From Lumbricus rubellus (taxonomy: Eukaryota > Annelida > Clitellata > Crassiclitellata > Lumbricidae), in assembly GCA_945859605.1 (NCBI GenBank), contig OX243821.1, positions 35,754,538-35,818,537 of the forward strand: a stretch of DNA of 64,000 bases, in the 5' to 3' direction. Every line of letters starts with the position of its first letter. Within the stretch, counting starts at the first letter, position 1. The notes under the pieces are model-generated. The model was given only the letters and a program-made list of their open reading frames with translations, made no database searches and was not told the DNA's origin. A program made the position numbers and the translations under genes. This document shows positions 22,101-30,809 of this stretch, in pieces.

Positions 22101-25011
22101 CGCCTTAGACACCTTTTTGACGTAAATAGCCGACGGTATATAAGATTGAGAGGACATAGGAGCTTAATCATTAGGTAGAAATTGTTTTTTTGAATCATCA
22201 AAAAGCAGTGGGTGGTCTCACTAAAAATGATATTTATTATGACTTGTGTTCTGTTTGAAATAGCACGGTGAAATTTGTCTATTGTAGGCTATGTAAAATG
22301 TGAATTGGCTTTAACCCCTTTACCGGCTACCCCGAGCGGCACTCGGGCTGCGTTATCTTTTTATCTACCGCTGGTGATTCCAGCTGCAGTATTTGCGAGA
22401 CCAAAGTACAGCTGGATTTAGTTCTTATGTTGGGGTTAATTTTTTTGGGAATGGTTAGAGCGGTTGTCTTGTATATTTGGATGTTATGGTTTCTGCTGTT
22501 AATAATAAATAAAAATAATGATAATTATGATAATTATAATACTAGTGATAATAGTAATAATGATAATAATACTAATAATAATAAGGATAAGAATAATTAT
22601 AATAATATCAAAAATAATAATAAAATAGTTCCAGTAGTAATAATAATGATAGTAATAAATAAATGATAATGATGAGCAATAACGGATCTATTAATTTATT
22701 TGGAGACATGGTGGTGTAGTGGTGGCGTCGTTGCCTTGGAGCTGGATGTTTCCAGGTTCGAATCCAGCTCATGTCGCCGCGTATGGACCCTCAGGAAGTC
22801 TTTCACTTGCAATTGCTCACGGGCTTCGGCGTGAAACTCAAATGCAGTGTACGCTGTAATTGGGAGCGCCTCTGAGTTGACAGCCTGAAGGGGCGCTATA
22901 GAAATGGATAAATAAATAAATATTATCGATCTATTAAAACACCTTTAAAGCGTTGTCATCTATATTATTCCAATGCTATTTAAACATGTTGGCGTTCAGA
23001 GATTTGTCTACGATGGAATGATGGTATTAGTCGCTTTACACACCTTTTAAACGTTCTCAACCGATTCTATATAAGAAGGAAATGATTGAATGCAGGAGAT
23101 TAACTTGGTTTCGTAAAGTCGTTCACTCACAATACATTAATAATTAACAATAGCTGATAATTATGATAACAATGGATTTTCCATTTGAGTTATGGATGAG
23201 AGTTTGATTTTATTTGATTTCTTTTTCGTATTCCCATCAAAAGAAACGTTTGTTAATTCGTCGAACGTCCCTGACCATGTTAGGTCAATGTTTAGAAGAG
23301 CTGTCTACTAAGATTTGGATAGACAGCTTGCATAGAGTGTGATGCGCAAGTGGTCATAGAAAACGTTCACCTTAAACACCTTTTAAATGTTGTTAGCCGA
23401 TGCTATATAAGCAACTGTAGTTGAATTATTTTCATGGTTAAATAAGATATACGGGGAACTTGACAAATGATGCTTCGTTATAACGTTATAATTTAATGAC
23501 AATAATAATAATAGTAAATTAATAATAATAATAATTTTTCTTGTAAAAAATGTTGTGTTTTATAAATGATTCTAATAATAATGACATAATAGTATAAATA
23601 AAGCCCCAGCCGTAGAGCCTCTGAGACTCTTTATGCCTCAAGCGCAGAAAGTTGAATCAATAAAGAATTCGTTATATTAATAATAATGATAGTAATGATA
23701 ATAAATATAATGATAATAATTATAATGGTAATGATAGCAATGATAATAAATATAATGATAATGATAATAATCACATCAACCAAAACAGCAATAACGGATC
23801 TATTAAAACACCTTTAAAGTGTTGTGAAGCAATGCTGTATAAACATGAGAATAGATACCTGTCTTAGTTTTTAAGAACAGTCTAGGCTTTTGTTCACCTT
23901 GGATATGTAATAATCACAGAGATACAGAACGTAATCAGGAAATTTGGGTCAGATTGAAGAAAGGCAAAGGAATCATGTTAACATTGAAAAGCTTAATATG
24001 GAGAAGCAAAGTGCTGTATTATGCCAAACAATTATTTTAATTTTTTTTGTCATAGGCCCTTGTCAAAAACTGGATCCACCATGGCATACCGGTGACAACG
24101 AAAATAAGACTGTTTAAGGCACTGATATGCAACTTATGGTTGTGAAAGATGGACCATCAAGAAATCTGATGAGATAAAGATAAATGTATTTGAAATGAGG
24201 CAGATACTAAGGACTGAAAAGAAAAGCAACGAATGCTACAGGGTGTTACAAAAGTAATTGCTAACACAGGGTGTTATTGGTCTGATGTTGTTTTTGTTTT
24301 AAGGAGCCAATCTTCTCAAAGGCCCAACCAGCTTTTCAGTACACAAGCCACGTTTCTCTACAAGCCCCAAGTGGCCACATGTGGTAAGTATCACAATACA
24401 CAGTGCCAGAAAATGAAAACCTGATATTAATTGTGGGTTGATCATAATTTGTGCAGTCTGTTGTTTTTAAGTAAAAATAATAAATTATGATGATGATAAT
24501 TGTTGTGGTGATATTGTTGCGGTGATATTGTGGTGGTAATTAATTAGAATCATAATGATTATGGTTGTAAGTTTGGCTTTGTGAGACCCTAATAAGTCTT
24601 TGGAGGGATTGAAACAGGGTTGTAATCAAGGATATACATGGGTATAGAGCGTGTAATCACCTCACAAAATGATTGTGTGTGTAGTATACGAGAAAATGAC
24701 CTGCAGACAAGCATAGGCAACTCTAGCGTGTACTGACATCTAATCTTGTTTGAGCGCCTCTGAGTAGACTTGTTGAAGAGGCGCTATATAAGTTTTTGGA
24801 ATGAATGAATGAATGAATAATGTCGCCAGTGCAGTCCTGGATTGAATTAGCAAAAGAAATTGTAACTTAATAAGTTATTTTTCATTTTTCTTCCAGGGGA
24901 ACGTTTAAAATGGAGCGACACGATGGAACGACGTTCGAATGTCGCATTCCTCCGTTCTCGTTGGAAAGCAAACACGAAGATGGAAGCACTCCACACGGAT
25001 TTGTCGTCTGA
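13132..25011 (+). CDS. POLDIP2: POLDIP2, polymerase delta-interacting protein 2 (complete, 11 exons)
   Basis: POLDIP2 (PDIP38) is a mitochondrial and nuclear adaptor that binds the DNA polymerase delta p50 subunit and PCNA and, in mitochondria, affects CLPX turnover. Exons: 13132-13238, 13892-13952, 14865-14959, 16970-17066, 17487-17556, 18059-18166, 18803-18936, 19292-19318, 20090-20215, 24304-24383, 24897-25011. All have GT-AG ends and compatible phases; total 1020 nt, 339 residues (human about 368). The N-terminus is basic with no acidic residues over 36 positions (mitochondrial presequence-like). Then comes a YccV/HspQ-like domain (GQLFLHRVFGYRGVVLFPW, KVYDRD), GRMHTYYQVLIDTRD, and the C-terminal ApaG/DUF525 domain (ENIRVTVMPFYIG, WRYCIRLENL, HWRIFSLSGTLETV, IPPFSLES). 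Exon 8 is a 27-nt micro-exon. The start is the first ATG after SINE 12770-12950. The 4.1-kb intron 9 holds nine PSE/TATA modules. Confidence 0.96.
13380..13495 (-). repeat. Family B LINE tail in POLDIP2 intron 1
   Basis: CTAGAGCGCCAGTGAAAAGC, then GCAGGGCACCAGCTTATTCA, the family B terminal block. The rest of intron 1 is unremarkable. Confidence 0.6.
13985..14320. mobile_element. L2-like LINE fragments in POLDIP2 intron 2
   Basis: Minus-type tail (ACTCAGTAGCGCTCCCAGTC) at about 14025-14050. At 14165-14300 a degraded plus-sense C-terminus includes GTCCAGTTATCTGGAATGGA, equivalent to the usual PxLWNxLP block. Confidence 0.6.
14985..15292 (+). repeat. (AATC)n simple repeat
   Basis: AATCAATC and CCATCCAATC words at the start of POLDIP2 intron 3. 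The Asn-Gln-Ser frame is an artefact. Confidence 0.9.
15371..15677 (+). mobile_element. hAT-family deletion derivative with 8-bp target duplication
   Basis: Ends are CGGGGGTGTCAAA and TTTGACACCCCTG, with GGCCCGC blocks inside. Both sides carry the 8-bp duplication ATCTACGA (15363-15370, 15678-15685), diagnostic of hAT. An internal stub, KKRKVDIESR, resembles the start of a hAT transposase. Confidence 0.88.
15865..16940 (-). mobile_element. L2-like LINE, 5'-truncated reverse-transcriptase fragment
   Basis: The minus frame from about 16940 to 15934 is uninterrupted and encodes the reverse-transcriptase second half: GVPQGSVLGPLLF, then FADDVQAY (catalytic D-D), then SSVRDLGVTLDSSL, LDYCNSVLIGLP and the C-terminal PSLWNALPPSVR. 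The tail with AAGCGCTTCTTG runs to 15865. Antisense in POLDIP2 intron 3; its 5' truncation point is about 30 bp before the acceptor of exon 4. The intact frame suggests a fairly young insertion. Confidence 0.88.
17165..17310 (+). repeat. (GATAAT/GATGAT)n simple repeat in intron 4
   Basis: Imperfect trinucleotide and hexanucleotide AT-rich tract. Confidence 0.7.
17820..18035 (+). repeat. (AGAC)n-rich tract in POLDIP2 intron 5
   Basis: AGACAGAC/AGAGAGAT words ending about 25 bp before the exon 6 acceptor; frames in it are not genes. Confidence 0.8.
18168..18800 (+). repeat. (AATC/AGTC)n then (TCTG)n filling POLDIP2 intron 6
   Basis: AATCAATC/AGTCAATC words to about 18340, then TCTGTCTG/TCTCTG words up to the exon 7 acceptor. 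The intron is almost wholly simple sequence. Confidence 0.85.
18975..19170 (+). repeat. (GATT)n simple repeat in POLDIP2 intron 7
   Basis: GATTGATT/ATTATTTG words. Confidence 0.8.
19433..19675 (-). mobile_element. tRNA-derived SINE, near full length
   Basis: In minus sense: head GGGGCGCGGTGGTCTAGTGG with a B-box-like GGTTCGAATCC, body GGGCAAGTCTTTCACTTACA, GCTTCGGCGTGAAACTCC, and a terminal part shared with LINE tails (GGGAGCGCCTCTGAGTAGA, GGGGCGCTATAACAAGTGCA, then ACATACAAACA). The best reference copy in the window. Confidence 0.92.
20235..20325 (-). repeat. L2-like tail fragment
   Basis: TTAGCACTCCTTCAAGGTTA then ACTCAGGAGCGCTCGTGG, minus orientation, in POLDIP2 intron 9. Confidence 0.6.
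20328..20520 (+). mobile_element. hAT-like element, left-end fragment
   Basis: Starts with CAGGGGCGGATACAGAAAAT, a hAT-like terminus, followed by a G-rich block. The right terminus is not recognisable, so this is a truncated copy. Confidence 0.5.
20740..20995 (+). repeat. (GATAAT)n simple repeat
   Basis: GATAATAATAAGGATAATGA-type words; long Asn/Asp and Ile frames are artefacts. Confidence 0.95.
21047..21205 (+). mobile_element. tRNA-derived SINE, degraded head
   Basis: GACGCGGTGGTGTAATGGGT, then GACCTTGAGCAAGTCCTTCA and the tail GGGAGCGCCTCTGAGTAGAC. Part of the local duplication with 22420-23110. Confidence 0.75.
21237..21281 (+). promoter_or_regulatory. PSE/TATA module 1 (38-bp spacing)
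   Basis: ACACCTTTAATGCG box at 21237 and TATTTAA at 21275. One of two modules with ten extra bases between the boxes; paired with module 6. Confidence 0.5.
21338..21372 (+). promoter_or_regulatory. PSE/TATA module 2
   Basis: ACACCTTTTAAACG at 21338 and TATATAA at 21366 (28 bp). Followed by GAGCTTGGTCTGTTGTC from 21394, the likely transcript start region. Confidence 0.6.
21649..21683 (+). promoter_or_regulatory. PSE/TATA module 3
   Basis: ACACCTTTAATGCG at 21649 and TATATAA at 21677 (28 bp). Confidence 0.55.
21775..21809 (+). promoter_or_regulatory. PSE/TATA module 4
   Basis: ACACATTTTAAACG at 21775 and TATATAA at 21803 (28 bp), only 126 bp after module 3. Confidence 0.55.
21870..22035 (-). 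repeat. L2-like LINE 3' fragment
   Basis: TATAAAGCGCCTCTAC, then GTTCAGAGGCGCTCCCAGTG and a degraded C-terminal region. Confidence 0.65.
22109..22143 (+). promoter_or_regulatory. PSE/TATA module 5
   Basis: TTAGACACCTTTTTGACG (ACACC at 22109) and TATATAA at 22137 (28 bp). GAGCTTAATCATTAGG follows from 22160; a T7 run near 22187 could end a very short Pol III transcript. Confidence 0.55.
22510..22680 (+). repeat. (AATAATGAT)n simple repeat
   Basis: AT-rich trinucleotide-like tract matching the one at 20740 within the duplicated segment. Confidence 0.85.
22705..22912 (+). mobile_element. tRNA-derived SINE
   Basis: Head GGTGGTGTAGTGGTGGCG, B-box-like CCAGGTTCGAATCC, body, and tail GGGAGCGCCTCTGAGTTGAC, GGGGCGCTATAGAAATGG. 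Confidence 0.88.
22939..22983 (+). promoter_or_regulatory. PSE/TATA module 6 (38-bp spacing)
   Basis: ACACCTTTAAAGCG at 22939 and TATTTAA at 22977; paralogue of module 1. Confidence 0.5.
22977..23110 (+). repeat. Right end of a local segmental duplication (about 20.60-21.45 kb and 22.38-23.11 kb)
   Basis: Both segments share, in order, GTATTTGCGAGACCAAAGTA, the (AAT)n tract, a SINE, a 38-bp-spaced module, AACATGTTGGCGTTCAG and a 28-bp-spaced module. Modules 1-2 and 6-7 are therefore paralogous pairs. Confidence 0.75.
23040..23074 (+). promoter_or_regulatory. PSE/TATA module 7
   Basis: ACACCTTTTAAACG at 23040 and TATATAA at 23068 (28 bp). GGTTTCGTAAAGTCGTTCAC lies 40-60 bp past TATA, similar to an snRNA 3' box and to the same block after modules 16-18. 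Confidence 0.65.
23376..23410 (+). promoter_or_regulatory. PSE/TATA module 8
   Basis: ACACCTTTTAAATG at 23376 and TATATAA at 23404 (28 bp). Confidence 0.6.
23505..23775 (+). repeat. (AAT)n-rich tract
   Basis: Interrupted AATAATAATGATAATGAT sequence between modules 8 and 9. Confidence 0.7.
23808..23842 (+). promoter_or_regulatory. PSE/TATA module 9
   Basis: ACACCTTTAAAGTG at 23808 and TGTATAA at 23836 (28 bp). Confidence 0.5.
24745..24820 (+). repeat. L2-like tail in POLDIP2 intron 10
   Basis: GAGCGCCTCTGAGTAGACTT, GAGGCGCTATATAAG, then (GAAT)n. Confidence 0.75.
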
Positions 25012-25290
25012 TCAATTTTCATCGAAAACCAATTTAAAACTCAACCAACGTTATATGACTTAAATTAATAAACGAACCATCGAATAAAAACTAAAAAGTA
25101 AAAACAATAATTAATATCCAACGACCTTTCATCTAAAACAAACATGAAGATGGAAGCACTCCACACGGATTCGTTGTCTGATAAACTTTCATCTAAAAAC
25201 CAATTTAAAAACTCATCCAATGCTCTCGTTATATGACTTAACTTAATAAACGAACCATCGAATTAAAAATTAATTAATATCCAAATAATA
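24969..25290 (+). repeat. Tandem duplication of the POLDIP2 last-exon end
   Basis: The block from AACACGAAGATGGAAGC through the stop codon and into AATAAACGAACCATCGAAT is repeated about 167 bp downstream from 25138. The second copy lies after the stop, in 3' UTR or flank, and begins ACATGAAGATGGAAGCAC. Confidence 0.85.
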
Positions 25291-25299
25291 CCCTAAAGA

Positions 25300-26080
25300 G
25301 CCGTTCCAAATACATTGCATTTATTAATTCTAAGTCTCTGGAGATTAAAAACATCAGAGCAAAAATTATAATACAATAATGGTGATGATAAAAATAATAT
25401 CCTAAACGAAATACTGAATATTCTGGACATAAGGGTTGATAGAGCGATGCAAAAATTTCTGACCAATACCGTGCAGGATTTGAATCTTCGTATTTAACGT
25501 TGTACGAGATTTTGGACGATAATCAGGGTTCTGGAAAATTTTGCATCTTGTTTTTAAAAAAATAATTAAAGTAATTGCATTTATGAAGGCATAACTATAA
25601 TTTTTGCAAAGTAAACAATTGCCTTTTGGAGATTCAAAACATAATCTTTAGTATTAGACAATAATTTGTTGGTCGGGTGGTATCTATAATTGAGAGCGAA
25701 ATTAATGGAAACAAAATGTTTGTGACATTCTAATCCTGTAATACAGAGTCCTTGCCAATGCAATTTCAATTCTGCTGAAGTTAATGCAGCGTGTCGATAA
25801 AGCATTGAAGTAGTTTGACATGAATTGAAATTTTTGGGGTTGTTTCAAAATCGGCAATGAAGTAAAATTTGTTTTTTTAAATCTGATTTTGTTATTTTTT
25901 TCACAGACAGTCGCAGCGTCGATTTCGTGTAAATAATTTCGATTGTGAAATTCTAAATATTTTCTTTCTCATGAATTTTTGAATCGTTTGTTAATCTGAG
26001 CTTTCAACATTTGCGTCTTCAGTGTTTTTTGTCAGCTTTTATTGTGATTTAACTTTAAGCGACCTTTGGTCAAGTCATGT
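25300..26080. other. No recognised gene
   Basis: AT-rich. A minus open frame at 25805-25581 (74 codons) matches nothing I can name; it could be a worn LINE fragment. Confidence 0.4.
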
Positions 26081-26395
26081 TCTCCTTAGCCATGGTTGGG
26101 TCGGGAGTGCTTCTGAGTAGTTTATCTGGAAGAGGCGCTATACAAATGTCAGAAATGAATTAATGAATGAATGTTGCATGTGTTTGTGAAGCACGGTGTT
26201 GTAGTGGTGGTGTCGCTGCCTTGGAGCCGGAGGGTTGCAGGTTTGAATCCTTCTGAAGCCGCTGTGTAGGGACCTTGAGCGAAAATTCTGCTCTGACCCT
26301 TCTGCCACCGTGCCCCTGCAATGTCTGGACTGGGAGTGCCTCTGAGTAGGTTTCTGAAGGGGTGCTTTATAAATCCATAGAATGAACGAATGAAT
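26080..26395 (+). mobile_element. L2 tail followed by a tRNA-derived SINE
   Basis: Tail GGGAGTGCTTCTGAGTAG and GAGGCGCTATACAAATG at 26100-26165. Then a SINE with GGTGTTGTAGTGGTGGTG and GGTTTGAATCC, ending GTGCTTTATAAATCC and (GAAT)n by 26395. Confidence 0.8.
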
Positions 26396-26444
26396 GCGTT
26401 CAAGAGTTTGATACGTGTCTGAGATGGTTCGCACCTTAAATAAG

Positions 26445-26479
26445 ACACCTTTAAATCGGAGTCAGACGACGCTATATAA
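26445..26479 (+). promoter_or_regulatory. PSE/TATA module 10
   Basis: ACACCTTTAAATCGGAGTC at 26445 and TATATAA at 26473 (28 bp). Its flanks match, inverted, the modules at 40013, 44084 and 53354. Confidence 0.6.
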
Positions 26480-26530
26480 GAATGGAACAGGTGATTTAAC
26501 ATTTAATCCAGGGTGCTGCCATCATGTTAG

Positions 26531-26565
26531 ACACCTTTTAAACGTTGTGAGCGGTTACTATATAA
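26531..26565 (+). promoter_or_regulatory. PSE/TATA module 11
   Basis: TTAGACACCTTTTAAACG (ACACC at 26531) and TATATAA at 26559 (28 bp). Thirty-three bases after the TATA start comes ATCGCTTCTCGG, the first 12 bases of U2 snRNA. Confidence 0.65.
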
Positions 26566-26591
26566 GCATAAAACGTAGAAGCTATGGTTCA

Positions 26592-26612
26592 ATCGCTTCT
26601 CGGTTTTCGTTA
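26592..26612 (+). pseudogene. U2 snRNA 5'-end-like remnant
   Basis: ATCGCTTCTCGG is identical to the U2 5' end at the right distance from the module 11 TATA box, followed by TTTTCG. The branch-pairing region of U2 is absent, so at most a truncated or diverged copy. Confidence 0.4.
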
Positions 26613-26670
26613 TTAATTAAGTATAGGCTACACTGAACATGTTTAACCCTAAGACATCTCAAATTTCTGT

Positions 26671-26704
26671 CCAGGGTAACGGCCTCTGTTGTCATAGACC
26701 CTGG
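26671..26704 (+). ncRNA. Conserved hairpin element, copy 1
   Basis: CCAGGG pairs with CCCTGG. Inside, TAACGG-CCT-CTGTTG forms a second stem using G-U pairs, with TCATAGA as a bulge. Relatives at 27061, 39935, 43352 and 52628 keep the fold with changed pairs. No known RNA family recognised. Confidence 0.5.
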
Positions 26705-26747
26705 TCAAATTGGAATCCTCCTCCTCCTAAGACATCTTGTAAACAGG

Positions 26748-26782
26748 ACATCTTTCAAACGTTGGCTACCGATACTATAAAT
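26748..26782 (+). promoter_or_regulatory. PSE/TATA module 12 (degenerate)
   Basis: ACATCTTTCAAACG at 26748 and TATAAAT at 26776 (28 bp). Confidence 0.4.
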
Positions 26783-27060
26783 TTTATAAAAGAATAATAA
26801 TCTTTTCTTTAATGAAACGCCTGCAAGACGCACTGCGCTTTACATTTACAAGTTACGCAGTAATCTTAATTGAACTTAACTACCAACTGAGCAGACAGCT
26901 TTGCAATTATACGGCGCTGATAGCATCCTACAAATCAAATCCGCCCAACCTGCTACCTCTCGCACTCTTGGACAGCGTGTTAACCATTACTCTACCGGGA
27001 CCTCCGCAAATGATGACACATGATAAAGCGCAATAGGCCTAATTAAAGTTCACATTTTTC

Positions 27061-27092
27061 GAGGGCAACAGCCTCTGTTGTCATAAACCCTC
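27061..27092 (+). ncRNA. Conserved hairpin element, copy 2
   Basis: GAGGG pairs with CCCTC and CAACAG with CTGTTG around a CCT loop. Against copy 1 both strands of the stems have changed together. Followed by CGTCAAATCTGAATCCATCC, also shared among copies. Confidence 0.5.
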
Positions 27093-27130
27093 GTCAAATC
27101 TGAATCCATCCAGCGCAATAATCGCTACAG

Positions 27131-27165
27131 AGACCTTTCAAACGTTTTCACTCGATGCCGTATAA
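27131..27165 (+). promoter_or_regulatory. PSE/TATA module 13 (degenerate)
   Basis: AGACCTTTCAAACG at 27131 and CGTATAAAT at 27159 (28 bp to the aligned TATA position). Confidence 0.4.
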
Positions 27166-27251
27166 ATAAGGTATACAATGTAGATCGATGCTGTGGTTAT
27201 AATAGTAACTGTTGGCTGAGTGCAACGGTATATAAGCGCATGCGTCTTTAG

Positions 27252-27286
27252 ACACCTTTAAATTGGAGTCAAGCAATGCTATATAA
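27252..27286 (+). promoter_or_regulatory. PSE/TATA module 14
   Basis: ACACCTTTAAATTGGAGTC at 27252 and TATATAA at 27280 (28 bp). Same subtype as the minus-strand modules at 38556, 42666 and 52115. ATCGTCGTCC follows 30 bp after the TATA start. Confidence 0.6.
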
Positions 27287-27524
27287 AGATGGGATAAATT
27301 AGAGGATTAATCGTCGTCCTAGTCATGGTTATGTCGTTAAACTTTCGAGAAATAATTAAATTACCTAGAACGGGATTATACCATAATTATTATGTCTTCT
27401 TCTCCTCTGTATCGGGCCTTTGAGAATAATCCAGTCATTCACTCACAACGCCATGAATATTATTGGTGGTTCATTAATATTATTGTCAAACGGCATCGCT
27501 TTTTACATGGATAACAATTAATGC

Positions 27525-27720
27525 ACTCGATAATAATAATAATAGTAATAGAAATAATAATAATAGTAATCATAATAATAATAAATGATGATAATAATTT
27601 AAAAAAATGATTATAATAATAATAAATGATAATAATAATAATAATAAATGTTGAAAATAATAATAACAAAACATGATAATAATAATAATTATTATTATTA
27701 ATTATTATATAGTATGAACA
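27525..27720 (+). repeat. (AAT)n-rich tract
   Basis: AATAATAATAGTAATAGAAA-type sequence. The Ile-rich minus frame is an artefact. Confidence 0.85.
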
Positions 27721-27876
27721 CCATCTTCGGATTTAGACGATATATAGGCCTATTATTATTATAAGCAGGTGAATAATATTCAACGAAAATGCATGGAATA
27801 AAATCCTTCACCCTTAACTGTCGCGTTATGTTGACAAGTTATTCAGTCAATAAAAACAAATATAATTGTTTAACAG

Positions 27877-27912
27877 ACACCTTTTAAACGTTTTGAGCGG
27901 ATGCTATTATAA
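27877..27912 (+). promoter_or_regulatory. PSE/TATA module 15
   Basis: ACACCTTTTAAACG at 27877 and TATTATAA at 27905 (28 bp). Confidence 0.55.
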
Positions 27913-28049
27913 GCTCAGGACACATATATATTTTATGTTGAGTGTTTGGTAATTGGCATCATATTTACTGTTAGGCCTATCATTAATATTTTATTCTGAC
28001 AAGAACTTCGATCTTCGATCATCTTAAGGTGAATTTGTGGTCACACATT

Positions 28050-28312
28050 CATTCATTCATTCCTTACAACAAATTTGTATAGCGCCCTTCAAGATAGGCT
28101 ACCCACTCAGATGCGCTCCCAGCCCATGCAACCATTGTAATATAAATTCTAGATATCAACAATTTGTAAAAAGTATTTCCATAAATATTGTTTCTAGAGA
28201 GTAGTCGCATCTCTAATGGAAGCCCAATCCAGACGATTATGGTCCAACAGATTGAGATAAGAAATATGGTCTGACTGAATGGAACAAACTTTCAGAATTT
28301 ATTCGCAAATCA
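28050..28312 (-). repeat. L2-like LINE 3' fragment
   Basis: (ATTC)n then TATAGCGCCCTTCAAG and ACTCAGATGCGCTCCCAGCC, followed by a degraded C-terminal region. Confidence 0.65.
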
Positions 28313-28317
28313 TCTCT

Positions 28318-28751
28318 GGGGCCGTCCATGAATTAAGTACGTCACGCTATTTTTGACCATTTTTGACCTCCTCCCCTGTCACAAACTGTCACAAATCTCG
28401 GACCCCCCTAAAGTACGTCACACTTTCGAGAAAAAAATAACACCATAAGGCTATACATAAAACAAAGCTTCGCAACAGCATTACTAGCGCTCCTAGCGAG
28501 AGGAATCGTGAACAACACATTCAGGGATACGCATTTCATGCTATTTTGACATAAAAGTAATTAAAATGTTTCACAAACTTTTTGAAAATTATTTTTAAAG
28601 ATATTAAATTCTACTAAAAATATAAGAAAATAGAAATAAAATTTTTAAACATGTGTGACGTCACACATGGCCTGATCCCCTCCCCGTCAGAAACTGTCAC
28701 ACTTTCTTACACTCCTACCCCTGGAGTGTGACGTACTTTATGGACGGCCCC
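28318..28751. mobile_element. MITE with GGGGCCGTCCAT termini
   Basis: Left end GGGGCCGTCCATGAATTAAG then TACGTCAC; right end GACGTACTTTATGGACGGCC then CC. Internal GTCACAAACTGTCAC blocks are also inverted. Flanked by TCT on both sides. Family not assigned; no coding frame. Confidence 0.8.
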
Positions 28752-28923
28752 TCTATAACTTTTGTCTATGATTTATTACGAGTTATATGGGTGGAGACTT
28801 AGGGAAGCAGGCGACGGTCCCTCTTAATGAATGTGGTGGGGAACGGTCCATGCATTCCCCCCCCCCCAAAGTTAAGTGTCAGGACATGGACACCTCATGA
28901 ACACACTGATGATATTCGTTTAA

Positions 28924-29755
28924 CCCATATTACAGGGTAACCGGGGGGTAAAAAATAACCCCCAGTCTACTTTTTTTTCGTATACCTTTTTTGAATAAAG
29001 GAAAATAGACTTTTGCTTTTGCGACTTTTCCTAAATATGTTTTTTCTTCACAGTGCCGTTTTCAGCTGTGCCACATTGCGTTGCCAACTAGCGGCAGACT
29101 AGTGTGGAAAGTATGGTTTCATATTCCAGAACTGGATAAATCATTTCTACACTATGTAGGCCTAGATGTAAGCATAGTAGTTGATAGAACTGAATTGTTG
29201 GAGATATGTGGTTCTTGTATTTTTGCACATGAATTAGTCATTCTTTGCTGTATGATTTCGATTTCAGGTTGCATTATATTAGTGTAGTTTACTTATTTTT
29301 GCATAAAGCTATCGAAAGAAATAGGTGATTACAACGCCAAAAAAGGCGCCGTGGCCAGGAAACAAAGGGATATACTTGCAGTTACAGGACCAGAAGATGG
29401 CCTCTTCTATTTCTTGGTTGATGCAGCAGCGCTCAACGCATATATCATAATTATAGAAGTTACAGAATCCAACATGGCGAGATCACGCACATTCAGTAGG
29501 TCTACGTTTGGACAAGCGCCGTGTGTTCCTGCTCGATATGGTCATGAGCTAATCAGACCGCTTCTAATCACGAGTTATCATTTTAATTCAAGATTTTTTG
29601 CTCATTACGTTCAACAATGTCCTTGTCTATCAGATAAATTAAACAGGACCGAAATTGGTGAAACATTTCCATAGATTTGACGAAAATAAATTGGGGGTAA
29701 TTTTTTACCCCCGGTTACCAACAACTGTAACCGAAAAGGGGTTACCCTATAAGGG
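28924..29755 (+). mobile_element. piggyBac-family element, internally deleted
   Basis: Exact TTAA on both sides (28920-28923, 29756-29759), termini CCCATATTACAGGGTAACC and GGTTACCCTATAAGGG, and long inner inverted repeats rich in GGGGGTAA/TTACCCCC. The frame 29351-29674 reads GLFYFLVDAAALNAYIII, like the LLDVALxNAYIL helix near the C-terminus of piggyBac transposases. The catalytic Asp region is missing, so it cannot move on its own. Confidence 0.88.
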
Positions 29756-29759
29756 TTAA

Positions 29760-30800
29760 TTCAAACTATGACAAAACCAGATGACAAACCGCACCAGGTT
29801 ACAGATCAGAAATGTAAAATAATACACAGAAGTAATAATAAAGATTAGTAATAATAATGTAATGTAATAAAATTGCGGCAGCCATGAGCTGGCACCCAAC
29901 CGTCAAGATTTTGATGTTAAAATAGACAGTTGATGTTGAGTTAGGTCTACTGTCATTTAATCAGGATTAGCCAAGTTGGTGACGTTACAATGTAAGAAGA
30001 AGAGATCTTCGAACAAATGACTTTAGAAAGGCGATCGGCAATTTTGGCAGGGAAAACGTAACGGATTTTGAGGAAATTTCGACCTAAATAACTATAAATT
30101 TGTTTACTTACTTACTGAGAACCAGGTTTTCAATTTGTTAATTGTACCCGAGGTAAGAGTGTTTCAGCGTAACCCGCGAGCTCCATAATTTCTATTTACA
30201 TCAATAACTTGACATTATTACAGTTTCGCTTCTAAAAAGCGCAAATTAAACTTAGGCAGCGGTTGTACTTTTTTAAGGTAATAGCTGAAATAAATGCATG
30301 AAACATTTTAAACGATTATTGTTACTGATTAAACTGAACTGTTCTCTCTAGTTGTTGGATGGGTCACGAATCTTGCCGGGTTTCGTTTCCAATGTCATCA
30401 GCTGTATTCAAGATTAGACATCATTCTTCATATTTTTTATTTTGATTCTAATTTTTATGCGTCCTTTTAGCGTCTCCACTATTCCACCTTCATTATTCCA
30501 CCTCGAGCACAGCGTCTAATCGTTCTAAATGAAACATACAGACATGCCTGGGCTTGAGTATTCAAGCGATTTAAAATCGAACTAGCCACTATAATTATAA
30601 ACGAAAGCGAAATGCCAGCAATGACAAAAGTTTGCAACATACGGAAGGCCACAAAAGAAAAGAAAAGAAGAAAGCTAGTATAGCCCACAGGAGCCAAGAA
30701 TATGTAGCATAATTATTAGTGGTTTCATATTCTTTGCCTTGGCATATAATTACGATGGCTGGTGGCCAGTCATCTCCTTCATCGTCTCCTCTTCCCACCC
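29760..30800. other. No recognised gene
   Basis: A minus frame (30858-30595, 87 codons) has one hydrophobic stretch (WLLWAILAFFFSFLLWPS) but begins in the hairpin arm at 30810 and matches no family I know. It may be chance. Confidence 0.35.
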
Positions 30801-30809
30801 ACATCGTAA

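Noticed and set aside
27229..27236. Extra TATATAAG without a PSE box
   Set aside because: No ACACC-type box 28 bp upstream; not counted as a module.
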